Origin: Micromonospora sicca
GTDB lineage: Bacteria; Actinomycetota; Actinomycetes; Mycobacteriales; Micromonosporaceae
Reading direction: 5' to 3'
Assembly (NCBI RefSeq): GCF_003172935.1
Contig: NZ_QGKS01000312.1
Location: 1-35,631 of the forward strand
Length of the DNA stretch: 35,631 nucleotides
Shown: in pieces, positions 8,020 through 16,376 of the stretch
Numbering within the stretch: position 1 is the first letter of the stretch
How the letters are laid out: the number at the start of each line of letters is the position of its first letter
Notes under the pieces: generated by a model
The model's database searches: none
What the model was told of the DNA's origin: nothing
What the model saw: only the letters and a program-made list of their open reading frames with translations
Made by a program: the position numbers and the translations under genes

Positions 8020-8550
8020 TCAGTTGGTCGGGTGACCCGGCTGCCCCTGCGGGTGGCCGTACTGCCCCTGCGGGTGGCCGAACTGGCCCTGCGGGACCGG
8101 GTGGCCCGGGTGGCCCGGGTGGCCCGGGTGGCCCGGGTGGCCCGGGTGGCCCGGGTGGCCCGGGTAGCCCTGCGGAGCCGGATAGCCCTGCGGCGCCTGC
8201 GGGGCCTGGCCGTACGGGCCGGGCTGCCCCTCGGGCGCCGACCAACCCGGCGCGGGCTGGCCCGGGTGGCCCTGGGCGGCGACCTGGTGCGCCGCCGCCT
8301 GCTCCCTGGCCTCCTTGCGCGCCTTCACGGCCCGGACGATCAGCAGGATCGGCAGGATGAAGGCGTAGAAGAAGATCCGGTAGGTGCCGCCCTCGAAGAG
8401 GAACATCAGGTAGAAGCCGTAGCAGAAGAATGCCAGGCCGACGACGACGTTCAGAATCCGCGAGCCGGTGCCCTGCTCACGGATCGCGAGACCGATGACG
8501 ATCATCGCGATGCCACCGAGCATCAGCAGAAGGGTGTAGAGAAGGAACAT
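8020..8550 (-). CDS. Small membrane protein with (Gly-His-Pro)n C-terminal tail
   Basis: This 176-residue protein has three membrane segments (about residues 3-22, 31-52 and 58-76), a basic stretch ([12 protein letters not shown]), then about 90 residues rich in Gly, Pro, Gln, Tyr and His. The tail contains seven consecutive GHP triplets and PQGQ(F/Y)GHP repeats. I start it at ATG 8550 (MFLLYTLLL), because the upstream extension is hydrophilic and a GGGGA ribosome site precedes 8550. No enzymatic motif is seen. Pro/Gly/Gln tails on small actinomycete membrane proteins may mediate protein contacts, and the histidines could bind metal; both are guesses. It follows the second importer operon on the same strand but need not belong to it. 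Confidence 0.75.
   Translation of the reverse strand: MFLLYTLLLMLGGIAMIVIGLAIREQGTGSRILNVVVGLAFFCYGFYLMFLFEGGTYRIFFYAFILPILLIVRAVKARKEAREQAAAHQVAAQGHPGQPAPGWSAPEGQPGPYGQAPQAPQGYPAPQGYPGHPGHPGHPGHPGHPGHPGHPVPQGQFGHPQGQYGHPQGQPGHPTN
8102..8164. repeat. Seven tandem 9-bp units inside the membrane-protein gene
   Basis: The unit TGGCCCGGG is repeated seven times without interruption and encodes the (Gly-His-Pro)7 stretch on the minus strand. The period is a multiple of three, so unit-number change would lengthen or shorten the tail without a frameshift. Confidence 0.9.
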
Positions 8551-8640
8551 GTGATCCCCGTCAATCCGGTGAATGTGCCGGCCCACCATAGAGGAGCACC
8601 GGGAGACCCCGCTGCCCCGTTTGCTGTGGCGGCCGACACC

Positions 8641-9597
8641 TCACTTGAGCTGGCCCGCGGTCAGCCCGGCCTGGATCTGCCGCTGGAACGTCACGTACAC
8701 CACCAGCACCGGGAGCACCGCGATGGCCAGGCCGGCGAAGAGCTGCGCGTAGTCGCCGGCGTAGCCCTGGTTGACGGCGAGCGCGTTCAACCCCTGGGCG
8801 AGCATCCACCTCGACTCGTCGCCCTGCATCAACACCTGCGGCAGCAGGAACTGGTTCCAGTGGCTGAGGAAGTTGAAGATGCCGACACTGATCAGTCCCG
8901 GTCGCGCCATCGGCAGCATCACCCGGAAGAAGAGCCGGAAGTGACCACAGCCGTCGATCAGTGCCGCCTCCGCGACCGAGGTCGGCAGGGTCCGGAAGAA
9001 CGCCGTCAGGAAGAAGATCGTGAACGGCAGCGAGTACGCCGCGTACACCAGGATCAGGCCCGTCCAGGTGCCGAAGAGGCCGGCGTTGCGGACCACGAAG
9101 AAGAGCGGCACCAGGGCCAGGAAGACCGGGAACATCATCCCGCCGACGAAGAGGTAGTAGACCACCTGCCGGCCGCGGAACTCGTACCGAGCGAAGACGT
9201 ACGCGGCCGCCGCGCCGAGCAGCATGGTCAGGGTCAGCGAGCCGGCCACCACCACCGCGCTGTTCAGGAAGTACTGGCCGATGTGCGCCTTCGTCCAGGC
9301 CCGCGCCCAGTTGTCGAAGCGCAGCGCGCCGGGCAGCCCCCACGGGTCGGCCAGGATCTCGCTGTTGCTCTTGAGCGAGCTGACGAACATCCAGGCCAGC
9401 GGCAGTATGGTCATCGCCGCCCAGAGCAGCAGGAAGGTGTGCGAGAACGCGTTCGCCACGCCCAGTTCCCGCCGCAGCGGCCGATCGGCATGCCGAGGTA
9501 TGGGCTGACCGCCAGCCTTCTCAACGGCCGTGGCGCCGACGGCGGTCGCAGGGTCCGCCGTGCGGGACGGCGAGGTCTGGTCCGGGTTAGCAGTCAC
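8641..9597 (-). CDS. NgcG-like ABC permease, second operon
   Basis: This 318-residue MalG-type permease is clearly paralogous to the gene at 128-1084 (shared RYEFRG, FFRTLP and LNVLG/LNFLS-type segments, and an ending VTFQRQIQAGLTAG). It has a hydrophilic N-terminus, six membrane segments, and the EAA loop EAALIDGCGHFRLFFRVMLP. I start it at GTG 9597 (VTANPDQ), which has GGGAGG about 6 nt upstream; the longer in-frame form begins inside that ribosome site. It was presumably co-transcribed with the NgcF-like gene at 10874-11782, but a 1.26-kb TnpB element now lies between them in antisense, so its expression may be reduced or driven from the element. Confidence 0.85.
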   Translation of the reverse strand: MTANPDQTSPSRTADPATAVGATAVEKAGGQPIPRHADRPLRRELGVANAFSHTFLLLWAAMTILPLAWMFVSSLKSNSEILADPWGLPGALRFDNWARAWTKAHIGQYFLNSAVVVAGSLTLTMLLGAAAAYVFARYEFRGRQVVYYLFVGGMMFPVFLALVPLFFVVRNAGLFGTWTGLILVYAAYSLPFTIFFLTAFFRTLPTSVAEAALIDGCGHFRLFFRVMLPMARPGLISVGIFNFLSHWNQFLLPQVLMQGDESRWMLAQGLNALAVNQGYAGDYAQLFAGLAIAVLPVLVVYVTFQRQIQAGLTAGQLK

Positions 9598-9638
9598 GCC
9601 GCTCCCTCCCCTCAGAAATGTCACAGTGGACTCGTAAC

Positions 9639-10862
9639 ATGGCGGGCGTGGGTGAAGCGGTGAGACGAGCGTTCAAGTACCGCTTCTACCCCACGCCGGA
9701 CCAAGCGGAACAGTTGAGCCGCACCTTCGGATGCGTTCGCGTGGTGTACAACAAATCTCTCGAAGAGCGCACCCGGTTCTACAAGACCGAACGCCGTGCC
9801 ATGAGCTTTGCAGAGACGTCTGCTGCGCTTACCCGCTGGAAGAAGACGGACGAGTACCCCTTCCTGAACGAGGTTTCGTCCGTTCCGCTCCAGCAAGCGG
9901 TCCGTCACCTGCAGACAGCTTTTGATTCCTTCTTTGCTAAGCGGTCTGGATACCCTCGCTTCAAAACCAGGCGGCGTTCCCGCGCTTCGGCTGAGTTCAC
10001 GCGCTCCGCTTTCACCTGGCGGGATGGGCAGCTCACCTTGGCAAAGATGCGCCGTCCGCTGCGGATTGCCTGGTCGCGTCCGCTGCCTCCGGGTTCTGAC
10101 CCGTCGACGGTTACCGTAAGTCGCGACGCCGCAGGCCGCTGGTTCGTCTCGCTTCGCGTCGAGGATCGATCGGTGAGACCACTGCCAGCCACTGACCGTG
10201 TCGTCGGCGTGGACGTGGGCCTGAGTGCGCTGGTCACCCTCTCCACTGGAGAGAAGGTTGCCAACCCGAGACATGCGGTCCCCGAGCGGAGGCGACTGCG
10301 AAAGGCCCAGCGAAGCCTGTGCCGTAAAGAGAGAGGATCCGCCAACCGCGAGAAAGCCAGGCTTCATGTCGCCAAGATCCATGCGCGGATCGCCGACCGC
10401 CGTCGCGACGAACTTCATAAGCTGACCACCCGACTCGTCCGCGAGAACCAAACGGTCGTGATCGAGGACCTCAGCGTCAAGAACATGCTTCAAAATCACA
10501 GCCTGGCAAGGGCAATCTCCGATGCTGGGTGGTCGGAACTGCGCTCGATGCTGGAATACAAGGCCCAGTGGTACGGCCGTAGCGTCATCGTAGTGAGCCG
10601 ATGGTTCCCGTCCTCCAAGCGATGCTCCTCCTGCGGCCATTACGCCGAGCGGATGCCGTTGAACATCCGTTCTTGGACCTGCCGTTGTGGGGCAACGCAC
10701 GACCGGGATGTCAATGCTGCTAAGAATATTCTCGCCGCCGGGCTGGCGGAGAGACAAAACGCCTGTGGAGGACCGGTAAGACCGGAACCGCGTACGCGGG
10801 GACGGCGCGGCCCGATGAAGCAGGAAGCCCGACGAGCGATCGCGGGGTCCGCCTCCGAATAG
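9639..10862 (+). CDS. tnpB: TnpB RNA-guided endonuclease (OrfB)
   Basis: This 407-residue protein is intact. An N-terminal wedge region (RRAFKYRFYPTPDQ) is followed by a RuvC nuclease split in three: GVDVGLSAL (Asp about 192), VVIEDLSVKNM (Glu about 276) and DRDVNAAKNI (Asp about 357). Between the last two lies a four-cysteine zinc finger (CSSC...CRC). All catalytic motifs are present. TnpB proteins cut DNA guided by an RNA from the right end of their element, which helps retain the element. ATG 9639 is one choice; GTG 9660 (VRRAFKYR) matches family N-termini better, and neither has a strong ribosome site. The last 35 residues are Arg/Gly/Pro-rich and overlap the expected guide RNA. No tnpA is nearby, so movement would need a transposase in trans. 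Confidence 0.9.
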   Translation: MAGVGEAVRRAFKYRFYPTPDQAEQLSRTFGCVRVVYNKSLEERTRFYKTERRAMSFAETSAALTRWKKTDEYPFLNEVSSVPLQQAVRHLQTAFDSFFAKRSGYPRFKTRRRSRASAEFTRSAFTWRDGQLTLAKMRRPLRIAWSRPLPPGSDPSTVTVSRDAAGRWFVSLRVEDRSVRPLPATDRVVGVDVGLSALVTLSTGEKVANPRHAVPERRRLRKAQRSLCRKERGSANREKARLHVAKIHARIADRRRDELHKLTTRLVRENQTVVIEDLSVKNMLQNHSLARAISDAGWSELRSMLEYKAQWYGRSVIVVSRWFPSSKRCSSCGHYAERMPLNIRSWTCRCGATHDRDVNAAKNILAAGLAERQNACGGPVRPEPRTRGRRGPMKQEARRAIAGSASE

Positions 10863-10878
10863 GGCGGAATATGTCAAG
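10700..10878 (+). ncRNA. Predicted omega (reRNA) guide scaffold at the TnpB right end
   Basis: Known TnpB systems make the guide RNA from the 3' end of tnpB through the right end, with the guide read from flanking DNA. Here the element finishes with a hairpin (TCCGCC near 10850 pairing with GGCGGA near 10863-10868) followed by ATATGTCAAG and then the permease sequence. The start is approximate and the RNA itself is inferred. Confidence 0.45.
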
Positions 10879-11782
10879 AGAACTCGATCCGATCGCGCCG
10901 GGCGGCCCGCAGCGCCAGCACCGCCACCGAGAGGGTAAGGAAGAACATCACCACGCCGATCGCCGAGGCGTACCCGAACTTGGTCTCGCTGCCGAACGCG
11001 GTGTCGTACATCCGGTTGCCGATCACGTCGGAGGAGAAGTTCGGGCCGCCGTTCGTCATCAGCTGCACCAGGATGAAGCCGTCCAGCGCGGCGATGGCCA
11101 GGTAGATCCAGGCCACCTGCACGGTGTCCCAGAGCAGCGGGATGGTGATCTTCCGCAGCATCACCGCCCGGGACGCGCCGTCGAGCAGCACCGCCTCGTA
11201 GATGTCGCGCGGGATGGCCTGCATGGCCGCGCCGAAGAGCACCACGTAGAACCCGACGTTGCTCCAGACCATCACCGCCAGCACGCACCAGAAGGCGAAC
11301 CGGGGGTCGCCCAGCCAGGTCGGGGCGGGCAGGCCCACCGCCCGCAGCGCGCCGTTGAGCAGGCCGCTGTTCGGGTGGTAGATCTCCTTCCAGAGCAGCG
11401 CGATGATCACCACCGAGAGCACCTGCGGGAAGAAGTAGACCAGCCGGTAGACCGAGGTGCCCCGTACCCCGGAGACCCCGGCCCGGCCCTTGCGGCCGCC
11501 CATGGTGAGCATGGTGGCGAAGAAGAGGCCGAGCGCGATGGTGAGCACCGGCACCAGGGCGAGCAGGATCGCGTTGTTCTTCAACGCGTTCCAGACGTAG
11601 CCGTCGTGCAGCAGGGTGCGGAAGTTGGCCATGCCGACCGGGTCGGCCTGCGCGGAATATCCCAGCCAGTCGGTGGTCGAGATCTGAAAGGCCTGGAGGT
11701 ACGGCGAGAGCACGAAGACGCCGTACAGCACCAGCGGCGGCAGCAGGAAGCTGACGATCAGCGGGTATCTGCCATGTCGCAC
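10874..11782 (-). CDS. NgcF-like ABC permease, second operon
   Basis: This 302-residue MalF-type permease is paralogous to the gene at 1096-2037 (both start MRHG, both contain a TDW(L/G)GYS segment and RDRIEF at the C-terminus). The EAA loop is EAVLLDGASRAVMLRKITIP. GTG 11782 has AGGGAGGG about 9 nt upstream. The C-terminus was altered by the transposon: the paralogue ends at Phe-stop, while here a Ser codon and TGA are supplied by the element's right end, so the protein gained one residue and lost its original stop and the downstream gene's ribosome-site spacing. The membrane core is intact, so it is probably still functional. Confidence 0.85.
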   Translation of the reverse strand: MRHGRYPLIVSFLLPPLVLYGVFVLSPYLQAFQISTTDWLGYSAQADPVGMANFRTLLHDGYVWNALKNNAILLALVPVLTIALGLFFATMLTMGGRKGRAGVSGVRGTSVYRLVYFFPQVLSVVIIALLWKEIYHPNSGLLNGALRAVGLPAPTWLGDPRFAFWCVLAVMVWSNVGFYVVLFGAAMQAIPRDIYEAVLLDGASRAVMLRKITIPLLWDTVQVAWIYLAIAALDGFILVQLMTNGGPNFSSDVIGNRMYDTAFGSETKFGYASAIGVVMFFLTLSVAVLALRAARRDRIEFS

Positions 11783-11843
11783 CGGGGCGACCCTCCCTGG
11801 TTTCGGGCGGTGGGGGCGGGACCGCCCGCCCCCACCGGGGACG

Positions 11844-13259
11844 TCACGCGGCCCGCTTGTACTTCTTGATCGAGCTGTCCTGGGCGATCGAGTCGGCGCC
11901 CTTCTGGCACTGGTCGAGGAACTCCGCCGGGGTGGACCGGCCGCTGAAGAACTCGCCGCAGGCGGCGTCGACGAGGTTGCGCTCCAGCTTGCGGTAGTAG
12001 TTGTTGTAGACCCAGTTGAAGCCGTTCGACCCGGACGCCTCCAGCGCCTTGACCACGGTGGCCAGCCCGAACGGCAGCTCGACGCCCTCGGTGGTGCCGG
12101 CCACCACGGTGAGGCTGGCGACCTTCTTCGTGAAGTCCTGGGCGCCCTTCTTGGACAGCATCGTCCGGAAGTACTCCAGGCCGCCGGCCACGTTCTTCGC
12201 CTTGGCCGGCACGATGAACGGCTCGCCGGCGGTGCCGCGGACCGCCTCGAACGGCAGCTTGTCGCCGCTGCCCAGGCTCGGCGTCGGGGCGACGGTCATG
12301 TTGAACCCGGCCGGGGTGACGTCCTTCTGCTCGCTCTCCAGCCAGGAGCCGCAGGAGATGAAGGCCGCCTTGCCCTGGCACCACGCGGTCTGCGACTGCT
12401 TGTGGTCGAGGCCCGGCGAGCCCTCCAGGATGTACTTGTCCTTGACGATCTGGTACCAGGCGTCGGCCGCGGTCTTCATCGCGTCGGACTTCCAGGCGTT
12501 CGGCTCGAGGTTGTCGATCGCCAGGGCGACCGAGGGGCCGCCGAGCTTGATCGCGGTGGAGATCAGTGGCCAGCTCATGTAGCGCGGGTGGATGCCCGCG
12601 TACGTCCAGGGGGCGATGCCGGCGGCCTTGATCTGCTTGCAGAGCGCGATGTGCTCGTCCCAGGTCTTCGCGTACTGCCAGTTGCGCTCGCTGAAGAGCT
12701 TGGTGGAGTGCCAGATGCCGTAGACGGTGTAGGTGTAGTTCATCACCAGGAACTTGCCGTCGTACGAGCCGACCTCGACGGCGCCCGGGAGCAGGGTGTC
12801 CTTGACGGTCTTGCCCGGGATGTCGAGGCTCGGCGCGGCGAGCAGCTCGCCGAGGTCGGCGAGGGCGTTCTGAGAGACCAGGCCGTTGGGGTCGATCTGC
12901 CCGGCGCCGGAGTTGTTCACCACGTCGGGCGGGGTGCCGTCGACGAAGCGCGGCTGGAGGGTCTTGTTGATCTCCTGCGTCGCGGAGTGCTTGATCTCGG
13001 CCTTCGGGTACTTTTCCTTGTACATGGCCTCGTGGGCCTTGGCGTACTCCTCGCCGAAGCCGCCGTTGAAGATCACCACCTCGAGCGGGGCGTCCTCCTT
13101 GACGCCGAGCGGGTTCTGCTCGCTCTTGGTGCCCTTGTAGGTGCCGGCGTCGGACTTGTCGTCGCCGCCGGAGGTGGCGCAGCCGGCGAGCAGGCCGGCG
13201 GCGGGGGTGGCCAGCAGACCGGCGGCGGCGCTGCGCCGCAGGATGTCACGCCTGTTCAT
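11844..13259 (-). CDS. NgcE-like sugar-binding lipoprotein, second operon
   Basis: This 471-residue family 1 solute-binding protein carries twin arginines (MNRRDILRRSAAAG), a hydrophobic core and lipobox LLAGC, so it is probably Tat-exported and lipid-anchored. It shares motifs with the protein at 2060-3472: NPFGVK/NPLGVK, VVIFNGG(L/F)G, and an ending with AQDSSIKK / AKDSSIKK. This marks it as the same NgcE-like subfamily, diverged enough that a different oligosaccharide is possible. ATG 13259 is preferred to GTG 13262 because GAGGAG lies 5 nt upstream of it. First gene of the second importer operon. No regulator or ATPase gene accompanies it. Confidence 0.85.
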   Translation of the reverse strand: MNRRDILRRSAAAGLLATPAAGLLAGCATSGGDDKSDAGTYKGTKSEQNPLGVKEDAPLEVVIFNGGFGEEYAKAHEAMYKEKYPKAEIKHSATQEINKTLQPRFVDGTPPDVVNNSGAGQIDPNGLVSQNALADLGELLAAPSLDIPGKTVKDTLLPGAVEVGSYDGKFLVMNYTYTVYGIWHSTKLFSERNWQYAKTWDEHIALCKQIKAAGIAPWTYAGIHPRYMSWPLISTAIKLGGPSVALAIDNLEPNAWKSDAMKTAADAWYQIVKDKYILEGSPGLDHKQSQTAWCQGKAAFISCGSWLESEQKDVTPAGFNMTVAPTPSLGSGDKLPFEAVRGTAGEPFIVPAKAKNVAGGLEYFRTMLSKKGAQDFTKKVASLTVVAGTTEGVELPFGLATVVKALEASGSNGFNWVYNNYYRKLERNLVDAACGEFFSGRSTPAEFLDQCQKGADSIAQDSSIKKYKRAA

Positions 13260-13349
13260 CACATCTCCTCGGTTCGGGTACGGGCGGCCGCCGGGACTGG
13301 GGGATGGCGGCCGCGGCGTCGAGGCACGGGGGTGTCGTGTGTTGCTTGT

Positions 13350-13384
13350 CTTCAGTTCTCATAATCTTGCTGAAGAATTTCTAC
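13350..13384. promoter_or_regulatory. Control region of the second importer operon
   Basis: The AT-rich patch upstream of the binding-protein gene contains a 6-bp inverted repeat (CTTCAG at 13350-13355, CTGAAG at 13370-13375) around a minus-strand GATTAT that may be a -10 box. The words CTGAAG and AATTTCT(T)AC both recur in the operator region of the first operon (5254-5268), which suggests one regulator serves both. Confidence 0.4.
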
Positions 13385-13453
13385 GACAGTGGGACGCGGA
13401 CCACAAGACCCGGGGACCGAACCGTTATCACCACCGGCCGGCGCCGGCTGGCA

Positions 13454-13459
13454 TAGCCT
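13454..13459 (+). promoter_or_regulatory. -10 box TAGCCT of a leaderless transcript
   Basis: TAGCCT fits the actinomycete TAnnnT -10 pattern and ends 6 nt before the ATG at 13466. There is no Shine-Dalgarno in that gap, so transcription probably begins at or next to the start codon. Confidence 0.5.
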
Positions 13460-13465
13460 GGGCCC

Positions 13466-14914
13466 ATGCGCCGCCTGCGGCAGCTCGCCGAGCGCACGCC
13501 GGCGGGGCGGGAGCGCTACGTCGACCTGCTCAGAGCGCTCGCCATCATCATGGTCGTCCTCGGTCACTGGGGCGTGACCGTCATCGGGTACGACCGGGCC
13601 GGCCGGCCCACCGGCCACTCCGCCCTCGGCGACCTGCCCTGGGCCTGGCCGCTGACCTGGGTGGCCCAGGTGATGCCGGTCTTCTTCCTGGTCGGCGGGT
13701 ACGCCAACGCCGCCTCGCTGACCGCGCGCCGCTCCCGGGGCGGCGACGCCACCGGCTGGCTGGTCGACCGCAGCGCCCGGCTGGTCCGCCCGACCACCGC
13801 CCTGCTGGTCGTGCTGGCGGTCGGTGCGGCGGTCGCCCGGCTGCGCGGCGCCGAACCGAGCGAGATCCGCACCGTGGTCTGGTTCGCCACCATCCCGCTC
13901 TGGTTCCTCGTCGCGTACCTGATCGTCGTCCCGCTGACCCCGCCGATGTACGCGCTGCACCGTCGCTTCGGACTGGTCGTGCCGCTGGTGCTGGTCGGCC
14001 TCGTGGCGCTCGGCGACCTGGGCCGGCTGGTCGGCCCGGCCGGCCTGGCGACGGGGAACTACCTCTTCGGCTGGCTGGCCGTGCACCAGCTCGGCTTCGC
14101 CTGGTACGACGCCCGCTCGCCGGACACCCCGCGCCGCCGGCGGCTGCCCACCTCCCGGCGCACCGGGCTGGCGCTGCTGGCCGGCGGGCTGGTCGCGCTG
14201 GTGCTGCTGACGATCGTCGGGCCGTACCCGGTGGCGATGCTCAACGTGCCCGGCGAGCGGCTGGACAACGCCGCGCCGCCGAGCTTGGCGCTGCTCGCCG
14301 TCGCCACCGCGCAGCTCGGGCTGATCCTGCTGCTCCGGGCCCCGGCGCGCCGCTGGCTGCGCCGGACCGGCCCGTGGCAGGCGGTGATCGCGGTGAACTC
14401 GGTGGTGCTGACCGTCTTCCTCTGGCAGCTGACCGCCGCCGTGCTGCTGATCGGCCTGCTGGACGCCGTCGGCGTGCTCCCCACCTCCCGGGTCGGCTCG
14501 GCGGCCTGGTGGGCGTGGCGGGTGCCCTGGCTGCTCGCCCTGGCCGTGGTGCTGGCGGCGCTCGTCGCCGTCTTCGGCCGGATCGAGGCCCGCAGCCGCC
14601 GGACCAGCCCGGCCAGGTCCGACACCCGCGCCCCCGGCCGCACCGCGTCCGGCACCGACGGCACCGGTCCGGCCCGGGCGCCGACCCCGGGCGGGGACGC
14701 CGGGGGCGGGGACGCCGAGCCGCGCACGCCGTCCGTCCGGGCCGTGCTCGCGGTCGCCGGGTACGCGGGCGTGGTCGCCGGGTTGCTGCTGAACAGCCTG
14801 ACCCGCAAGGCCGCCCCGGAGCCGCTGGGGCTGCCCGCCCCGGCGCTGGTGGCGTACCTGGCCGGGGCGGGGCTGCTGCGGCTGCTCAGGTCTGGGTGGG
14901 GAAGCCGAGGTTGA
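13466..14914 (+). CDS. Acyltransferase-3 family integral membrane protein
   Basis: This 482-residue protein opens with the acyltransferase-3 (OafA/YrhL) signature: RYVDLLRALAIIMVVLGHWG, in which the His in GHWG is the expected catalytic residue. About ten membrane segments follow, including VMPVFFLVGGYANAAS. Family members O-acylate extracellular sugars, lipids or antibiotics. The substrate here is unknown. A charged Pro/Gly/Thr-rich insert (about residues 375-425) precedes the last two membrane segments. The ATG at 13466 lies just after a -10 box. The 3' end overlaps the convergent dehydrogenase gene by 29 nt. Confidence 0.85.
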   Translation: MRRLRQLAERTPAGRERYVDLLRALAIIMVVLGHWGVTVIGYDRAGRPTGHSALGDLPWAWPLTWVAQVMPVFFLVGGYANAASLTARRSRGGDATGWLVDRSARLVRPTTALLVVLAVGAAVARLRGAEPSEIRTVVWFATIPLWFLVAYLIVVPLTPPMYALHRRFGLVVPLVLVGLVALGDLGRLVGPAGLATGNYLFGWLAVHQLGFAWYDARSPDTPRRRRLPTSRRTGLALLAGGLVALVLLTIVGPYPVAMLNVPGERLDNAAPPSLALLAVATAQLGLILLLRAPARRWLRRTGPWQAVIAVNSVVLTVFLWQLTAAVLLIGLLDAVGVLPTSRVGSAAWWAWRVPWLLALAVVLAALVAVFGRIEARSRRTSPARSDTRAPGRTASGTDGTGPARAPTPGGDAGGGDAEPRTPSVRAVLAVAGYAGVVAGLLLNSLTRKAAPEPLGLPAPALVAYLAGAGLLRLLRSGWGSRG

Positions 14915-16376
14915 CCCCGCCGTGACGCGGGTCGAGCCAGCGGCTGGTGACCACCTTGCCCCGGGTGAAGAAGGCGACCCCGTCGGCCCCGTGCGCGTGC
15001 AGGTCGCCGAAGAGCGAGGCCTTCCACCCGCCGAAGGAGTAGTACGCCATCGGCACCGGGATCGGCACGTTGATCCCGACCATGCCGACCTCCACCTCGT
15101 GCTGGTAACGCCGGGCGGCGCCACCGTCGTTGGTGAAGATCGCCGTGCCGTTGCCGTACGGGTTGGCGTTGACCAGGTCGACCGCCTCGTCGTACGAGCC
15201 GACCCGGACCACGCTGAGCACCGGGCCGAAGATCTCGTCGGTGTAGATCGACATCTGCGGGGTGACGTGGTCGAAGAGGGTCGGGCCCAGCCAGAAGCCC
15301 TCGGCCTCGCCGTCCGGGGTGACGTCCCGGCCGTCGGCCACCGGCACCGCGCCGGCTGCGATCCCGGACTCCACGTAGGAGCGGACCTTCGCCGCGTGCG
15401 CGGCGGTGACCAGCGGGCCCATGTCGCAGCCGCGCCGGCCGTCCCCGGTGCGCAGGCCGGCCATCCGCTCGGCGATCTTCGCGACCAGCGCGTCGGCGAC
15501 CGGCTCCACCGCGACCAGCGCGGAGATCGCCATGCACCGCTCCCCCGCCGAGCCAAACCCGGCGTTGACCGCCGCGTCGGCGGCCAGGTCCAGGTCGGCG
15601 TCGGGGAGCACCACCATGTGGTTCTTCGCGCCGCCGAGCGCCTGCACCCGCTTGCCGGCCAGCGAACCGCGCTGGTGCACGTACCGGGCGACCGGGGTGG
15701 AGCCGACGAACGAGACGGCCTTCACGCCGGGGTGGTCCAGCAGCGCGTCGACCGCCTCCTTGTCGCCGTTGACCACGTTCAGCACGCCGTCGGGCAGGCC
15801 CGCCTCGGCGAACCACTCGGCCAGCAGCAGCGCCGCGCTGGGGTCCTTCTCGCTCGGCTTGAGCACCACCGCGTTGCCGCAGGCGACCGCCACCGGCACG
15901 AACCACAGCGGCACCATCACCGGGAAGTTGAACGGGGAGATCACCGCGACCACCCCGAGCGGCTGCCGCAGGCTGTACGAGTCGACCTCGGTGGAGACGT
16001 TCTCGCTGAAGCCGCCGCGCAGCGCCGAGGGGATGCCGCAGGCGTACTCGATCACCTCCAGGCCGCGCTGCACCTCGCCGGCGGCGTCCGCGAGCACCTT
16101 GCCGTGCTCGGCGGTGACCACCTGGGCGAGCCGGTCGCGCCGGGCGTTGACCAGATCCCGGAACGCGAACAGCACCGCCGTCCGCTTGGCCAGGGAGGCG
16201 TCCCGCCAGGCCCGCGCGGCCCGCTCGGCCGCCTCCACCGCGCGCGCGACGTCCGCGGCGCAGGCCAGCTCCACCTGACCGGTACGCCGGCCGGTGGCCG
16301 GGTCGAAGACGTCGGCCCGCCGCTCCGAACTGCCGGCGACCCGCTTGCCGTCGACGAAGTGCCCGATGGTGCTCAC
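14886..16376 (-). CDS. mmsA: CoA-acylating methylmalonate-semialdehyde dehydrogenase
   Basis: This 496-residue aldehyde dehydrogenase oxidises methylmalonate (or malonate) semialdehyde and transfers the acyl group to CoA, giving propionyl-CoA or acetyl-CoA with loss of CO2. It begins VSTIGHFVDGKRVAG, as the family does. Family features are SPFNFPVMVPLWF, KPSEKDPSAA, LGGAKNHMVVLPDAD and the catalytic Cys (about 280) in GSAGERCMAIS. I start it at GTG 16376: the upstream extension is antisense-like, and this GTG overlaps the aminotransferase TGA by 4 nt, indicating coupling. It acts in valine, beta-alanine/pyrimidine or inositol breakdown; the aminotransferase partner favours an amino-acid route. 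Confidence 0.9.
   Translation of the reverse strand: MSTIGHFVDGKRVAGSSERRADVFDPATGRRTGQVELACAADVARAVEAAERAARAWRDASLAKRTAVLFAFRDLVNARRDRLAQVVTAEHGKVLADAAGEVQRGLEVIEYACGIPSALRGGFSENVSTEVDSYSLRQPLGVVAVISPFNFPVMVPLWFVPVAVACGNAVVLKPSEKDPSAALLLAEWFAEAGLPDGVLNVVNGDKEAVDALLDHPGVKAVSFVGSTPVARYVHQRGSLAGKRVQALGGAKNHMVVLPDADLDLAADAAVNAGFGSAGERCMAISALVAVEPVADALVAKIAERMAGLRTGDGRRGCDMGPLVTAAHAAKVRSYVESGIAAGAVPVADGRDVTPDGEAEGFWLGPTLFDHVTPQMSIYTDEIFGPVLSVVRVGSYDEAVDLVNANPYGNGTAIFTNDGGAARRYQHEVEVGMVGINVPIPVPMAYYSFGGWKASLFGDLHAHGADGVAFFTRGKVVTSRWLDPRHGGVNLGFPTQT

Larger units (their letters stand above)
9618..10878 (+). mobile_element. TnpB-only IS200/IS605-type (IS1341-like) insertion
   Basis: The element holds a single tnpB and no tnpA, and sits between the permease genes of the second importer operon. 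The uninterrupted operon at 1091-1110 reads CCTCAGAACTCGAT. Here the left flank is CCTCAGAA (9610-9617) and the right flank AGAACTCGAT (10879-10888), so the four bases AGAA are shared. The ends therefore lie at 9614-9618 and 10878-10882. Both terminal regions contain ATGTCA (9618-9623 and 10871-10876), and the right end contains TCAA, as IS605-type right ends often do. No target duplication beyond the ambiguous AGAA is seen. The coding sequence is visibly less GC-biased than its neighbours. Confidence 0.8.

Noticed and set aside
8102..8164. CRISPR or tandem regulatory repeat
   Set aside because: The period is 9 bp without spacers, and the repeat lies inside a coding sequence as GHP codons.
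9618..10878. Search for a tnpA transposase or serine recombinase belonging to the TnpB element
   Set aside because: No second reading frame of suitable type exists inside the element boundaries, so it was called TnpB-only.
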